From an uncultured Opitutia bacterium (GTDB taxonomy: Bacteria > Verrucomicrobiota > Verrucomicrobiia > Opitutales > Opitutaceae), in the NCBI GenBank assembly GCA_903877135.1, contig CAIRCN010000044.1:1-64000 (forward strand): 64,000 nt of DNA. Reading direction: 5' to 3'. A program made the translations under genes and the position numbers. The notes under the pieces were generated by a model, which saw nothing but the letters and a program-made list of their open reading frames with translations, did no database searches and had not been told where the DNA came from. Shown piece by piece: positions 53,563 through 62,114 of the stretch (positions are counted from its first letter, which is position 1; the number at the start of each line of letters is the position of its first letter).

Positions 53563-54426
53563 TCAGAATCCGTTCAGCGCGAGTCCGAAGATCACCGCCG
53601 CCGCGGCGAGACAGTAGTAGCCGAAGCGTTTCCAGTGGCCGCCTTCGAGCCAACGGGACAGCCAGCGCAGCGCCAGCAGACCCGCCAGAAAACTCGCCAC
53701 CATACCGAACAGACCCGGCGTGAGCAGGTGCAGGAGATGGGCCGAACTGGCGGCCTCCGCGTGCGATTTGAACAGCCGGTAGAACTCACGCGCAATCGCC
53801 AGCGGCGTGATGACGACCGCCAGTGCGAAGCTGAATTCCTCCGCACGTCGCCGGCCCACGCCGGCCAGCATCCCCGCGGAGATCGTGCTGCCGGAGCGCG
53901 AGAGCCCGCGGAAAGGCACGCAAACACCCTGCACGCAACCGATCCAGAAAGAGTCGCGCAGGGTGATGTCGTTGCGCCCGGTGTCGCGAGGCGCCCGCGC
54001 CGCGGCGATGAGGATCAGGATGCCGGCGGCACACAACGCACCGGCGATGAGCCTGAGCGACGAGAATAGTTGCTCGATTTCCGCCCGGTCGCCCCCGCCG
54101 AGCGCGAATTTTTCGATCAGTAATTTCATGGCGCCACCGACGAGCAGTGTGAAAAACGTGGCCACAGCCACCTGCTTCACGGTGTCGATCAGACGGATGC
54201 GGTTCGCAAAGAAACTCTCGCGCCAAGCCCGCCAGAAATACGCAATCACGGCGAACATCGTTCCGGTGTGCAGCATCACCAGCAGAAAGGCCATCTCGGG
54301 ACTCGCCGGATCGAGGCGCATGAGCTTCTCCGCCACGATGACGTGGGCAGAACTGGAAACCGGCAGCAATTCGGCCGCCCCTTGGATCAGGCCGAGCAAG
54401 AGGATTTGGAGGAAAGTAGGTTCCAT
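53563..54426 (-). CDS. uppP: Undecaprenyl-diphosphatase
   Basis: The 287-residue membrane enzyme recycles undecaprenyl diphosphate for cell-wall synthesis. The BacA/UppP signatures are E-L-L-P-V-S-S-S-A-H-V-I-V near the N terminus (usually S-S-G-H) and F-R-G-L-S-R-S-G-S-T-I-S-A in the middle, with about eight helices. The catalytic residues are there. It is divergent from rpmF across a 196-base gap. Confidence 0.93.
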   Translation of the reverse strand: MEPTFLQILLLGLIQGAAELLPVSSSAHVIVAEKLMRLDPASPEMAFLLVMLHTGTMFAVIAYFWRAWRESFFANRIRLIDTVKQVAVATFFTLLVGGAMKLLIEKFALGGGDRAEIEQLFSSLRLIAGALCAAGILILIAAARAPRDTGRNDITLRDSFWIGCVQGVCVPFRGLSRSGSTISAGMLAGVGRRRAEEFSFALAVVITPLAIAREFYRLFKSHAEAASSAHLLHLLTPGLFGMVASFLAGLLALRWLSRWLEGGHWKRFGYYCLAAAAVIFGLALNGF

Positions 54427-54530
54427 AGAGCGGAGAATTGATGAAAACGCACAGATTGTCTGGAGTTGCCTTGGGGCGTCGAGCCTGGTTGTGAGAAAAA
54501 ATCTGCGAGGGAAAACGTCAGTTATCGCGC

Positions 54531-54558
54531 TTGACGCGCCCTTCCGCCGCCCTTTACT
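54531..54558 (+). promoter_or_regulatory. Likely promoter of the rpmF-plsX-fabH operon
   Basis: TTGACG at 54531-54536 and TTTACT at 54553-54558 are separated by 16 bases, a good fit for a housekeeping sigma factor. They lie 65 bases before the rpmF start. The transcription start would be near 54565. Confidence 0.5.
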
Positions 54559-54622
54559 CCGACCCCTTCACACGTTCCACCCGGCGTTTTTAAGGAAGCG
54601 CCACGCAACAAACTTCACTTCC

Positions 54623-54802
54623 ATGGCCAATCCGAAACGCAAGCAGTCCAAACGCCGCAGCGCCAACCGCCGCGCCGGCAACGCCTTTATCGCCCCTGAG
54701 TTCGCGAAGGATCCGACCGATGGCAGCGCTTTCCGCCCGCACCGCGTGAACCCGAAAAACGGCATGTATCGCGGTCGTCAGGTGTTAAACATCGAGGTCT
54801 GA
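54623..54802 (+). CDS. rpmF: 50S ribosomal protein bL32
   Basis: The 59-residue basic protein starts M-A-N-P-K-R-K-Q-S-K-R-R and ends with H-R-V-N-P-K-N-G-M-Y-R-G-R-Q-V, matching bL32. The zinc-binding cysteines of the C+ form are absent, so this is the zinc-free type. It is the first gene of the classic rpmF-plsX-fabH arrangement; plsX follows after 38 bases. Confidence 0.95.
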   Translation: MANPKRKQSKRRSANRRAGNAFIAPEFAKDPTDGSAFRPHRVNPKNGMYRGRQVLNIEV

Positions 54803-54840
54803 GGCGCACGCCGCCCCCACCGCCACGCGGCCTCCTAGCG

Positions 54841-55896
54841 ATGGGCACATCTACCGGCGACACCGGACACATAGCGATCGATGCCATGGGTGGGGACATG
54901 GGTCCCGCCGAGGTGGTCGAGGCCGTCAAACTGGCTTTCCGCAGTCACGCGGACCTGAATCCCGTCATTTTGGTGGGAAACGAGGCGGTGCTGCGTCCCC
55001 TGCTGCATACCAGCGGGTTGCATCATAACAAACGCGTGAGTATTTTTCATGCCTCAGAAGTCGTCACGATGGATGACAAGCCGATGCAGGCGTTGAAACG
55101 GAAGAAGGACTCCTCAATGGTCCGGGCCATCGAGCTCGTCAAAGACGGCCGCGCCAGCGTCGTGGTCAGCTGCGGCAACACCGGCGCGCTGATGGCCGGC
55201 GGCACTCTCCGGTTGCGCACGATGGAAGGCATCGCCCGGCCAGCCCTGGCCGCAGTGGTGCCGCGGGAAAACGGCCACTTCATTTTGATCGATGCCGGTG
55301 CCAACCCCGTGGCCAAGCCCGAACATCTCGTGCACAACGCCATTCTTGGCAGCCACTATTGCCGCGTGGTGCTCGGCAAGGCCCGGCCCCGTGTCGGCCT
55401 GATGACCATCGGCACCGAGGAGGGCAAGGGCAACGCCCTCATCTCCGAGACCAACGAACTCCTGAAGCGCACCGGCGACATCATCAACTACGTCGGCCCG
55501 ATCGAGGGATTTCAGGTGTTCGCCGAGCACGTTGACGTCGTGGTCTGCGACGGATTTGTCGGCAACATCATGATCAAGAGCTGGGAGTCGCTTGTGAATT
55601 TTTTCTCCGGCATTTTGAAGGAAGAGTTGCGCGCCAATCCCATGCGGGCCACCGGGGCGCTGTTCTCCAAGGGCGCCTTTGCCGCGCTGAAGGAGCGGCT
55701 CAACCCCGAACGCTACGGCGGCGCGCCTCTGCTGGGGCTCCGCGGCAACATTCTCAAGGCCCACGGCTCGTCCAACAGGTATGCGATCCGCAGTGCGATC
55801 ATGGCGGCCAGCCAGATTATCAAGGCCGACATGAACCACCGGATCGAGGCCGATATCGCCCGCGCCAACTCTTTGATCGCCCGGATCGAAGGGTGA
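54841..55896 (+). CDS. plsX: Phosphate acyltransferase PlsX
   Basis: The 351-residue enzyme makes acyl phosphate from acyl-ACP for phospholipid synthesis. The N terminus I-A-I-D-A-M-G-G-D-M-G-P is the family signature, and S-C-G-N-T-G-A-L-M-A-G follows at about 105. It is between rpmF and fabH as in many bacteria, 31 bases before fabH. Confidence 0.95.
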   Translation: MGTSTGDTGHIAIDAMGGDMGPAEVVEAVKLAFRSHADLNPVILVGNEAVLRPLLHTSGLHHNKRVSIFHASEVVTMDDKPMQALKRKKDSSMVRAIELVKDGRASVVVSCGNTGALMAGGTLRLRTMEGIARPALAAVVPRENGHFILIDAGANPVAKPEHLVHNAILGSHYCRVVLGKARPRVGLMTIGTEEGKGNALISETNELLKRTGDIINYVGPIEGFQVFAEHVDVVVCDGFVGNIMIKSWESLVNFFSGILKEELRANPMRATGALFSKGAFAALKERLNPERYGGAPLLGLRGNILKAHGSSNRYAIRSAIMAASQIIKADMNHRIEADIARANSLIARIEG

Positions 55897-55927
55897 TGTT
55901 TTCCGCCACCGCCGCCCGCGCCTGCTC

Positions 55928-56914
55928 ATGCCCTCCACTGTCATTCTTGGCACCGGTTCCTATGCCCCGGACCGCGTGCTCACCAACGCTGAGCTCTCCA
56001 CCAAGGTCGATACCTCCGACGAGTGGATTCGCAGCCGCAGCGGCATCCGCGAGCGCCGTATCGCCGCCCCCGGCGAAGCCACCTCGGACATGGCGGTCAA
56101 AGCCGCCCAAGCGGCCCTAGTCGATGCCGGCATCACCGCGACCGACATCGACCTGTTGATCGTCGCCACAATCACGCCCGACCTGCCCTTGCCGGCGGCC
56201 TCGTGCATCATCCAGCACAAGCTGGGCATGCGCACCAATACAGCCTGCTTCGATCTCAACGCCGCCTGCTCGGGCTTTGTTTACGCCTTGGACACCGCCT
56301 CTGCGATGCTAGCCTCCGGGCGCTACCGCCGCGGCCTCGTCATCGGCGCGGAAAAATTGTCCTCGATCGTGGACTGGCAGGACCGGACCACCTGCGTGCT
56401 CTTCGGCGACGGAGCGGGCGCCGCCGTGCTCGGCCAGAGCGAGCAACCGGGGATCGGACTGCTCGGCACCAAACTCGGCGCCTACGGCGACTGCGTCGAT
56501 CTGCTCTGCATTACTCACGGCGGAAGTTCCAACCCCACCACGCCGGAGTCGATTGCGGCGCGCAACCACTGCATTCGGATGAAGGGCAAGGAAGTCTTCA
56601 AGCTGGCGGTGCGCGCGATGGACGAGGCGGCCCGGGATATATTGGAACAACATCAGTTGCACGCTGATCAGATTGGGCTCGTGATTCCCCATCAGGCCAA
56701 CCTCCGCATCATCGAAGCTATCTCGCAATACTTGGAACTCCCCATGGAGCGCTTCTTCGTGAACGTCGAGCGCTACGGCAACACTTCCGCCGCCTCGATT
56801 CCCCTCGCGCTCGACGAGGCGCGTCGCACCGGGCTGATCAAACCCGGTGACCTCACTCTGCTTGTCGCGTTTGGGGCGGGCTTGACCTATGGGAGCGCCC
56901 TGATTCGCTGGTAA
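55928..56914 (+). CDS. fabH: 3-oxoacyl-ACP synthase III
   Basis: The 328-residue enzyme starts fatty acid chains by joining acetyl-CoA (or a branched primer) and malonyl-ACP. The triad is intact: Cys in L-N-A-A-C-S-G-F, His in I-P-H-Q-A-N-L-R-I, and Asn in R-Y-G-N-T-S-A-A-S. It belongs to the rpmF-plsX-fabH operon and is followed after 11 bases by a BamD-like gene. It is a housekeeping enzyme and not an obvious member of the pigment cluster. Confidence 0.95.
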   Translation: MPSTVILGTGSYAPDRVLTNAELSTKVDTSDEWIRSRSGIRERRIAAPGEATSDMAVKAAQAALVDAGITATDIDLLIVATITPDLPLPAASCIIQHKLGMRTNTACFDLNAACSGFVYALDTASAMLASGRYRRGLVIGAEKLSSIVDWQDRTTCVLFGDGAGAAVLGQSEQPGIGLLGTKLGAYGDCVDLLCITHGGSSNPTTPESIAARNHCIRMKGKEVFKLAVRAMDEAARDILEQHQLHADQIGLVIPHQANLRIIEAISQYLELPMERFFVNVERYGNTSAASIPLALDEARRTGLIKPGDLTLLVAFGAGLTYGSALIRW

Positions 56915-56925
56915 CTCCTTTTTGC

Positions 56926-57981
56926 ATGTCCACTTTGTTTGCCCGTCCTCTCGCCGCCTTCGCTCTCGTGCTCATCGCGCTTTGCCTGTCTGCAGGCGCC
57001 GCCCGGGCTGAACTCGTCTGGAATCCCCAGAACGGCTGGCGCCTTGAAGGCGGTGCACTTTCAGGTGTCTCGGGCCCCGAAGCCCGCAACGCCTTGGATC
57101 TGATGAACAAGGCCCGCACGGCCGAAGAGCATGGCAGCAAGTCGTCCGCCCTGCGCTCCTACGCCAAAGTCACCAAGAAATACCCCAGTTCCATCTATGC
57201 CGCCGAGGCCTACTACCGCTCGGCCAAACTCTATCTGACCCGCAGACAGTATTATCAGGCGTTCGATTCCTTTGAGCAAATCTTGGTCCGATATCCCAAC
57301 ACGAAGCGCTTCAACGAAATCATTGGCGAACAATACCGCATCGCCAGCGCCATGCTCGATGGCGCGCGTCCCCGCGTTTTCTGGGGCCTCATCCCCGGCC
57401 TGCCGAACCGCTCGAAGGCGATCGAGTATTTTGAGTCGATTCTCGTTTTCGCCCCCTATAGCGACTACGCCCCGCTCGCGCTCATGAACGTCGCCCGCGG
57501 CCACCTCAAACAGCGCAACAGCGAGGAAGCCATCAACGCGCTCGACCGGATGATCAATAGCTACCCGCAGAGCCTGCTGGCCCCCGACGCCTATCTGAAA
57601 CTAGGCCAGACCCACGCCAGCCTCGTCGACGGCCCCTACTACGACCAAGGCTCCACCAAGGAAGCGCTCACCTACTTCGAGGACTTCATGATCCTCTACC
57701 CGAACGACTCGAACGTCCCCACCGCTGCGAAGGGTCTCGACAGCATGAAGCAGATGCTTTCGGAGAGCAAAATGAAGATCGGCGACTTCTATTTCTACAA
57801 ACGCTCGAACTACACCGCCGCCCGCGTCTTCTACAACGAGGCCATCACCGCCTATCCCGATTCCCCGGTCGCCAAACGCGCCAAGCAAAAGCTCGCAGAA
57901 GTCGAGGCCAAGTCCGCCGGCAAGCCCGCGCCGGTCGACACGACTGCGCCCGCCAAGAAAAAGCGCTTCTGGCTCTTCTAG
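56926..57981 (+). CDS. BamD-like outer-membrane assembly protein
   Basis: The 351-residue protein has a signal peptide (about 1-28) and five or so TPR-like repeats, for example A-E-A-Y-Y-R-S-A-K-L-Y and Y-Q-A-F-D-S-F-E-Q-I-L-V-R-Y-P. These match BamD (YfiO), the scaffold lipoprotein of the BAM complex. The lipobox cysteine is not seen, so it may be a soluble periplasmic form or only a relative. It is longer than typical BamD (about 245 residues) with a lysine-rich end. The next gene is LptE-like, again an outer-membrane function. Confidence 0.8.
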   Translation: MSTLFARPLAAFALVLIALCLSAGAARAELVWNPQNGWRLEGGALSGVSGPEARNALDLMNKARTAEEHGSKSSALRSYAKVTKKYPSSIYAAEAYYRSAKLYLTRRQYYQAFDSFEQILVRYPNTKRFNEIIGEQYRIASAMLDGARPRVFWGLIPGLPNRSKAIEYFESILVFAPYSDYAPLALMNVARGHLKQRNSEEAINALDRMINSYPQSLLAPDAYLKLGQTHASLVDGPYYDQGSTKEALTYFEDFMILYPNDSNVPTAAKGLDSMKQMLSESKMKIGDFYFYKRSNYTAARVFYNEAITAYPDSPVAKRAKQKLAEVEAKSAGKPAPVDTTAPAKKKRFWLF

Positions 57982-57990
57982 GCCTGCGCC

Positions 57991-58530
57991 GTGAACTCCG
58001 CGGTCAAGTCCCCACGGCTCGGTTTGTTCGGCACCCGCTGCCTGTCCCTCGTCGCCCTGCTGCTCGGCGCCGGCTGCGCCCAATACCAGCTCGGCACCGC
58101 CGGCAAACTCACCTTCTCGACCCTCTACGTCGCCCCGGTTGAGAACAAGGTCCTCCTGCCCCAGGCCCAAGCGATCGTCTCGACCCAGTTACGCGAAACC
58201 CTGGCGCGCGGCGGCCGCGTCAGCCTTGTCAACGCCCCCGAGGCCGCCGACGCCACTCTCCGCGTCGTCATCAAGGACTACCGCCGCGACGTCGAGGCCT
58301 CGCGCGCCGACGACACCGGACTAGCGCGCAAATTTTCGCTCCTCCTCGGCGTCACCTGCACCCTGCGTGACAACCGCAGCGGCAAAATCCTCTTTACCGA
58401 CCGCGCGATCAACGTCCGCCGCGACGCCTTCACCGACAGCGGCCAGCTGCAGGCCGAGTATCAAGCCCTACCGCTCCTCGCCGAGTCGCTGGCCGACAAA
58501 GTCGCCCACACCGTCCTCGACGTGTGGTGA
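57991..58530 (+). CDS. LptE-like LPS-assembly lipoprotein
   Basis: The 179-residue protein starts with a GTG at 57991 and has a signal peptide with lipobox L-L-G-A-G-C (Cys at about 29), so it is a lipoprotein. The mature part resembles LptE, with Y-x-L-G-x-x-G-K-L-x-F-x-T-L-Y-V-A-P-V-E-N-K near the start and alternating strands after it. LptE plugs the LptD barrel that inserts LPS. It follows the BamD-like gene by 9 bases and precedes rpe by 3, so it is in one operon. Confidence 0.8.
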   Translation: MNSAVKSPRLGLFGTRCLSLVALLLGAGCAQYQLGTAGKLTFSTLYVAPVENKVLLPQAQAIVSTQLRETLARGGRVSLVNAPEAADATLRVVIKDYRRDVEASRADDTGLARKFSLLLGVTCTLRDNRSGKILFTDRAINVRRDAFTDSGQLQAEYQALPLLAESLADKVAHTVLDVW

Positions 58531-58533
58531 GCC

Positions 58534-59190
58534 ATGCACGCTCCGCTCCTCGCCCCTTCCCTCCTCGCCGGCGATCACGCCAACCTCGCCGCCAGCGCGC
58601 GCCTCGTCGAGGACCTGCGCCTCTCCTGGCTGCACTGCGACATTATGGACGGCCACTTCGTCCCCAATCTCTCGTTCAGTCCCGAGACACTCGCGGCCTT
58701 GCGCCGCGCCGGCTCCGCGCTTTTCTTCGACACACACCTGATGCTCGACGAGCCGCACCGCTACATCGAGGCGTTCGCGAAAGCTGGCGCCAACCTGATC
58801 AGCGTCCACATCGAGCCCACCTACGAGCACGTGGCCACGCTGGCGCGCATCCGGGCGCTCGGCTGTCAGAACGGCATCGTGCTCAACCCCGCCACTCCCG
58901 CAGCGGCCATCGAGTCGCTCCTCCCGCTCGTCGATCTCGTGCTCGTGATGACTGTGCAACCCGGCTTCGGCGGCCAATCCTTCCGCCGCGACATGCTGCC
59001 CAAGCTCCGGCAAATCGATCAGTGGCGCCGCGAGCGCAACTTGCCGTTCCGCCTCGAGGTTGACGGCGGCATTGATCTCGCCACCGCCGCCGAGTGTCGC
59101 GCCGAGGGCGCCGACACCTTTGTCGCCGGCACCTCCTTTTTCAAAGCCGCCGACCGCGCCCAGTTTGCAGCGAACTTCACGAAGCTGTAG
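58534..59190 (+). CDS. rpe: Ribulose-phosphate 3-epimerase
   Basis: The 218-residue TIM-barrel enzyme interconverts ribulose 5-phosphate and xylulose 5-phosphate. Motifs are A-P-S-L-L-A-G-D near the start, H-C-D-I-M-D-G-H-F-V-P-N with metal ligands, V-M-T-V-Q-P-G-F-G-G-Q and V-D-G-G-I at the phosphate site. It ends the run that begins with rpmF and is convergent with an ABC binding-protein gene 21 bases away. Confidence 0.94.
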   Translation: MHAPLLAPSLLAGDHANLAASARLVEDLRLSWLHCDIMDGHFVPNLSFSPETLAALRRAGSALFFDTHLMLDEPHRYIEAFAKAGANLISVHIEPTYEHVATLARIRALGCQNGIVLNPATPAAAIESLLPLVDLVLVMTVQPGFGGQSFRRDMLPKLRQIDQWRRERNLPFRLEVDGGIDLATAAECRAEGADTFVAGTSFFKAADRAQFAANFTKL

Positions 59191-59211
59191 GTCGCGGATC
59201 AAACGCGATCC

Positions 59212-60831
59212 CTACTTCCTCCGCGCGATTGCCTCCGCCTCCGCGTAAATCTGCCGGAAGTGCGCCGCGAGCCGGTTGGCCAGCCGCAGTTCCTCCGTCT
59301 TGTCCTTGGCCGCGAGCGTCTGCCGGAACGTCATGCTCACCTCGTCGTAGCTGAGCGCGTCGAGTTCCCCGAGTTTGTCGAGCGCCGCCGGCGGCATCCC
59401 TGCGGCGATGATCGCCCGCCACGCGCGCACCAGCTCGGGATGCGTGTCGAGACACATCACGCGGATCGCGAGCGCCGACTCGCGGAACAAGTGCGCCGTC
59501 CAGGCCGGCTGGTAAACCAACTGCTCGTCGTTCGCGAATGGCTCCGCGTCGGGATCGCTGCGCAGCGGCTTCCACTCAGCGTGGCGGTAGAAATCCGCGC
59601 GCACCGGGAGCCGGCGCAGGGCGAAGTGCTCGGGTCCTTCCGGCACGCCAGGCCGGAAATTCCACAACTTCTGCCCCTCCATCGAGAGCGTGAACTCGAG
59701 AAAGGCTTCAGCCGCCTCGCGATGCGGCGCACCGCGGAAGATCGCGATGGGGTCGACCGAATTCACCGTGCCACCGCGTGGCGTCACGAACGCCAGCCGC
59801 GCGGCGCCGCCGCTGCGCTGCGTCGCCACTTCGGCCTGCGCCCGCCCGTAGAAATCGATGCAGATGCCCGCCGCACAGTCGCCCTGCGCCACGTCGATCG
59901 GCGGTTTCTGCGAGGAGTCGGTGAAGTAGCGCGCGTTCGCCCCAAGCCGTTGGATGATTTTCAGCCCCGCCATCCAGCCTTCGCGCACGGCCCGCGCCTC
60001 CAGCGTCCTCGCGTCGCTCGCCGCCGCCTGCGGATCGGCCACGCGCAGCGCCGCCAGGCGCCGCTGCATCTGCTGCTGGATGAGGTTCTCGAACGCCTTC
60101 GCGATCGAGCTGCTCTTCGTCGGGTCCGCCAGAGCGAGTTCGCCCGCATAGCGCGGATCGGCGAGGTCCGCCCATGCGCGCGGCTGGCCAAGGCCCAGTC
60201 GCGCGAGCGAGTCGCGGTTGCAGAGGATGCCATAGCTGCTGATCACGTTGCCGAACCAGCGTCCCTGCGGATCCCAATACTCCTCGCCGGAAAACTTTTT
60301 GGGAATCAACGCGGCGGTGAACCACTCCGGGTGACGCTCCATCACTCGCGAGGGCACCACGCGGCCGGCGTCGGCCTGCAGGACAAGATCGTAGCTGCCG
60401 CCGCCGAAAAACACATCGAGCCCGCACGAAACCTCCGACGCGAGGAACGCCACGCGCGCCGCCCGCACCGCCCCTGGCGCGTCCGCCGCCAGCCGGCCAT
60501 TCGCAAAGCCCGCCTGCACCTCGGCGCTCCACGCCCGGCCCAGTTTCCCGGTCCAGAAGTTCCGGAACCCCGCGACATACTCCGACTCGACGAACCGGTT
60601 GATCTCGCTCGTGCCGCCGATCACGCGCCAGTCGAGCGCCACGGTTTTCCCGGTGCGCGTGCGATACCATTTGCGGAAACCCGCGCCGAATTCCTGCCGG
60701 ATCGCCTCGTTGTGCGGTGTGATGATCGCGAGCGTGACGTCGGCCCTCTCCGCCGCAGGCCGCTTCGGCCGCAGGACAAACGGCAGCACCACCGTGAGCA
60801 CCAAGGCGAGGATTATGAGCGCCCGTTTCAT
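59212..60831 (-). CDS. ABC transporter periplasmic binding protein (iron/thiamine type)
   Basis: The 539-residue protein has an N-terminal hydrophobic segment (about 4-22) without a clear cleavage site and then a type II solute-binding fold: T-L-A-I-I-T-P-H-N-E-A-I-R near the start and repeated P-x-G-G-T-V-N-S-V-D-P-I-A-I near the middle. This is the FbpA/ThiB-like group. The ATPase gene lies 92 bases upstream on the same strand, interrupted by a palindromic element. The only matching permease in the window is at 47069-48763. Its length exceeds typical FbpA (about 340), because of an extended C-terminal half. Confidence 0.85.
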   Translation of the reverse strand: MKRALIILALVLTVVLPFVLRPKRPAAERADVTLAIITPHNEAIRQEFGAGFRKWYRTRTGKTVALDWRVIGGTSEINRFVESEYVAGFRNFWTGKLGRAWSAEVQAGFANGRLAADAPGAVRAARVAFLASEVSCGLDVFFGGGSYDLVLQADAGRVVPSRVMERHPEWFTAALIPKKFSGEEYWDPQGRWFGNVISSYGILCNRDSLARLGLGQPRAWADLADPRYAGELALADPTKSSSIAKAFENLIQQQMQRRLAALRVADPQAAASDARTLEARAVREGWMAGLKIIQRLGANARYFTDSSQKPPIDVAQGDCAAGICIDFYGRAQAEVATQRSGGAARLAFVTPRGGTVNSVDPIAIFRGAPHREAAEAFLEFTLSMEGQKLWNFRPGVPEGPEHFALRRLPVRADFYRHAEWKPLRSDPDAEPFANDEQLVYQPAWTAHLFRESALAIRVMCLDTHPELVRAWRAIIAAGMPPAALDKLGELDALSYDEVSMTFRQTLAAKDKTEELRLANRLAAHFRQIYAEAEAIARRK

Positions 60832-60839
60832 GCTAGCCA

Positions 60840-60913
60840 GTCATCGCGAGCCCGGCGCCGCCGGGCGCGGCGATCCAGCTGGATTGCTTCGTCGCTGCGC
60901 TCCTCGCAATGAC
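60840..60913. repeat. Palindromic dispersed-repeat element between two ABC genes
   Basis: The 74-base element is bounded by GTCATCGCGAG (60840-60850) and CTCGCAATGAC (60903-60913), which pair at 10 of 11 positions. Internal palindromes include CCCGG/CCGGG (60851-60865) and ATCCAGCTGGAT (60873-60884). The string GGATTGCTTCGTCGCTGCGC matches a repeat widely seen in unrelated bacterial genomes, from general memory. It may form a hairpin in the mRNA and lower expression of the downstream binding protein. Confidence 0.75.
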
Positions 60914-60923
60914 AGCCATGGCA

Positions 60924-61994
60924 TCAATTCGCCAGCACCACGGCATCGTCCGGGTCGGCGCTGGCGAACACATCGCTCTGGGCCGGCTGCTCGAGAAAAC
61001 GCGGATTCAGCTCGTAAACCTTCAGCGTCACCCCGCCCGCGACAAAGTCATACTGGGCCGCTTCGCCGAGGTAAACCGACGCACCGATGCGCCCCTTCAC
61101 GGCGTTGCCCGCCGGCCGCTCGCGACTCAGCCGCCAGCACTCCGGCCGGATCGACACCTTCACCGCTTCGCCCGCGCGGAGCAGCGCCGCCGGATTGCCC
61201 GGCACGCCCTCGAAACGCCCCAGCGCCGTCTCGACGACCGCCCTGCCCTCTCCAACGCCGACCACCGTGCCCGCGATGAAATCCGTTTCGCCGATGAAGT
61301 TCGCCACCATCCGGTTCACGGGCCGGCGATAAATCTCCCGCGGCGCTCCGACCTGCAGGATGCGTCCGCCGTCCAGGATCGCCATGCGGTCGGAAATCGA
61401 CAGCGCCTCCTTCTGGTCGTGCGTCACATAGACCGTCGTGAGCTTGAACTCCTTGCAGACGCGCCGGATTTCCGCGCGCATTTCGAGCCGCAGCTTCGCG
61501 TCGAGGTTAGACAGCGGCTCGTCGAGCAGCAGGCAGCGGGGCCGGATGACGAGCGCCCGCGCCAGCGCCACCCGTTGCTGCTGGCCGCCGGAGAGCTCGT
61601 TCGGCCGGCGCGCACCGAACCCGCCCATGTGCACCGACTCGAGCGCCTCGCCCACGCGGCGCGTGATCTCCGCCCGCGGCACCTTCCGCTCCTCGAGGCC
61701 GAACGCCACGTTTTCCGCCACGGTCAAGTGCGGCCAGAGCGCGTAGCTTTGAAACATCATCCCCGTGTTCCGCTTGTGCGGCTCAAGGTGCGTGACGTCG
61801 TCGTCGCCGAAGAAAATCCGCCCCTCGTCGGGAATGTAGAAGCCGGCGAGACTGCGCAGCAGGGTGGTCTTGCCGCAACCGCTCGGCCCCAGCAGAAAAA
61901 ACAGCTCACCGGGCTCGATTGTCAGGTCCAGGTTTTGCAGCGCCGTTACCGCTCCAAATCGTTTCGTCAGTTGCTCGATGCGGATGGAAATCAT
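60924..61994 (-). CDS. ABC transporter ATPase (FbpC/PotA type)
   Basis: The 356-residue ATPase has Walker A G-P-S-G-C-G-K-T-T-L-L, the signature L-S-G-G-Q-Q-Q-R-V-A-L-A-R-A-L, Walker B C-L-L-L-D-E-P-L-S-N-L-D-A, and the switch histidine in V-T-H-D-Q. A C-terminal TOBE-like domain follows. This is the single-ATPase form that pairs with fused permeases. The ATG at 61994 is preferred; an ATG at 62012 adds six basic residues. It is divergent from hpt. Confidence 0.9.
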   Translation of the reverse strand: MISIRIEQLTKRFGAVTALQNLDLTIEPGELFFLLGPSGCGKTTLLRSLAGFYIPDEGRIFFGDDDVTHLEPHKRNTGMMFQSYALWPHLTVAENVAFGLEERKVPRAEITRRVGEALESVHMGGFGARRPNELSGGQQQRVALARALVIRPRCLLLDEPLSNLDAKLRLEMRAEIRRVCKEFKLTTVYVTHDQKEALSISDRMAILDGGRILQVGAPREIYRRPVNRMVANFIGETDFIAGTVVGVGEGRAVVETALGRFEGVPGNPAALLRAGEAVKVSIRPECWRLSRERPAGNAVKGRIGASVYLGEAAQYDFVAGGVTLKVYELNPRFLEQPAQSDVFASADPDDAVVLAN

Positions 61995-62114
61995 GCGGCG
62001 GACGCGGAGCACCGAGGCAAGAATCCGACCAGGGCGAAGTCAAAGGAATAAACCCCCCGCGCCCCAAAGGAACGTTTGCCACGCCCGCGCAACCTTGTAT
62101 CGCTCACTCCACGC

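Noticed and set aside
59260-60912. 550-codon plus-strand frame opposite the binding protein gene
   Set aside because: No family features; the minus-strand binding protein explains the region.
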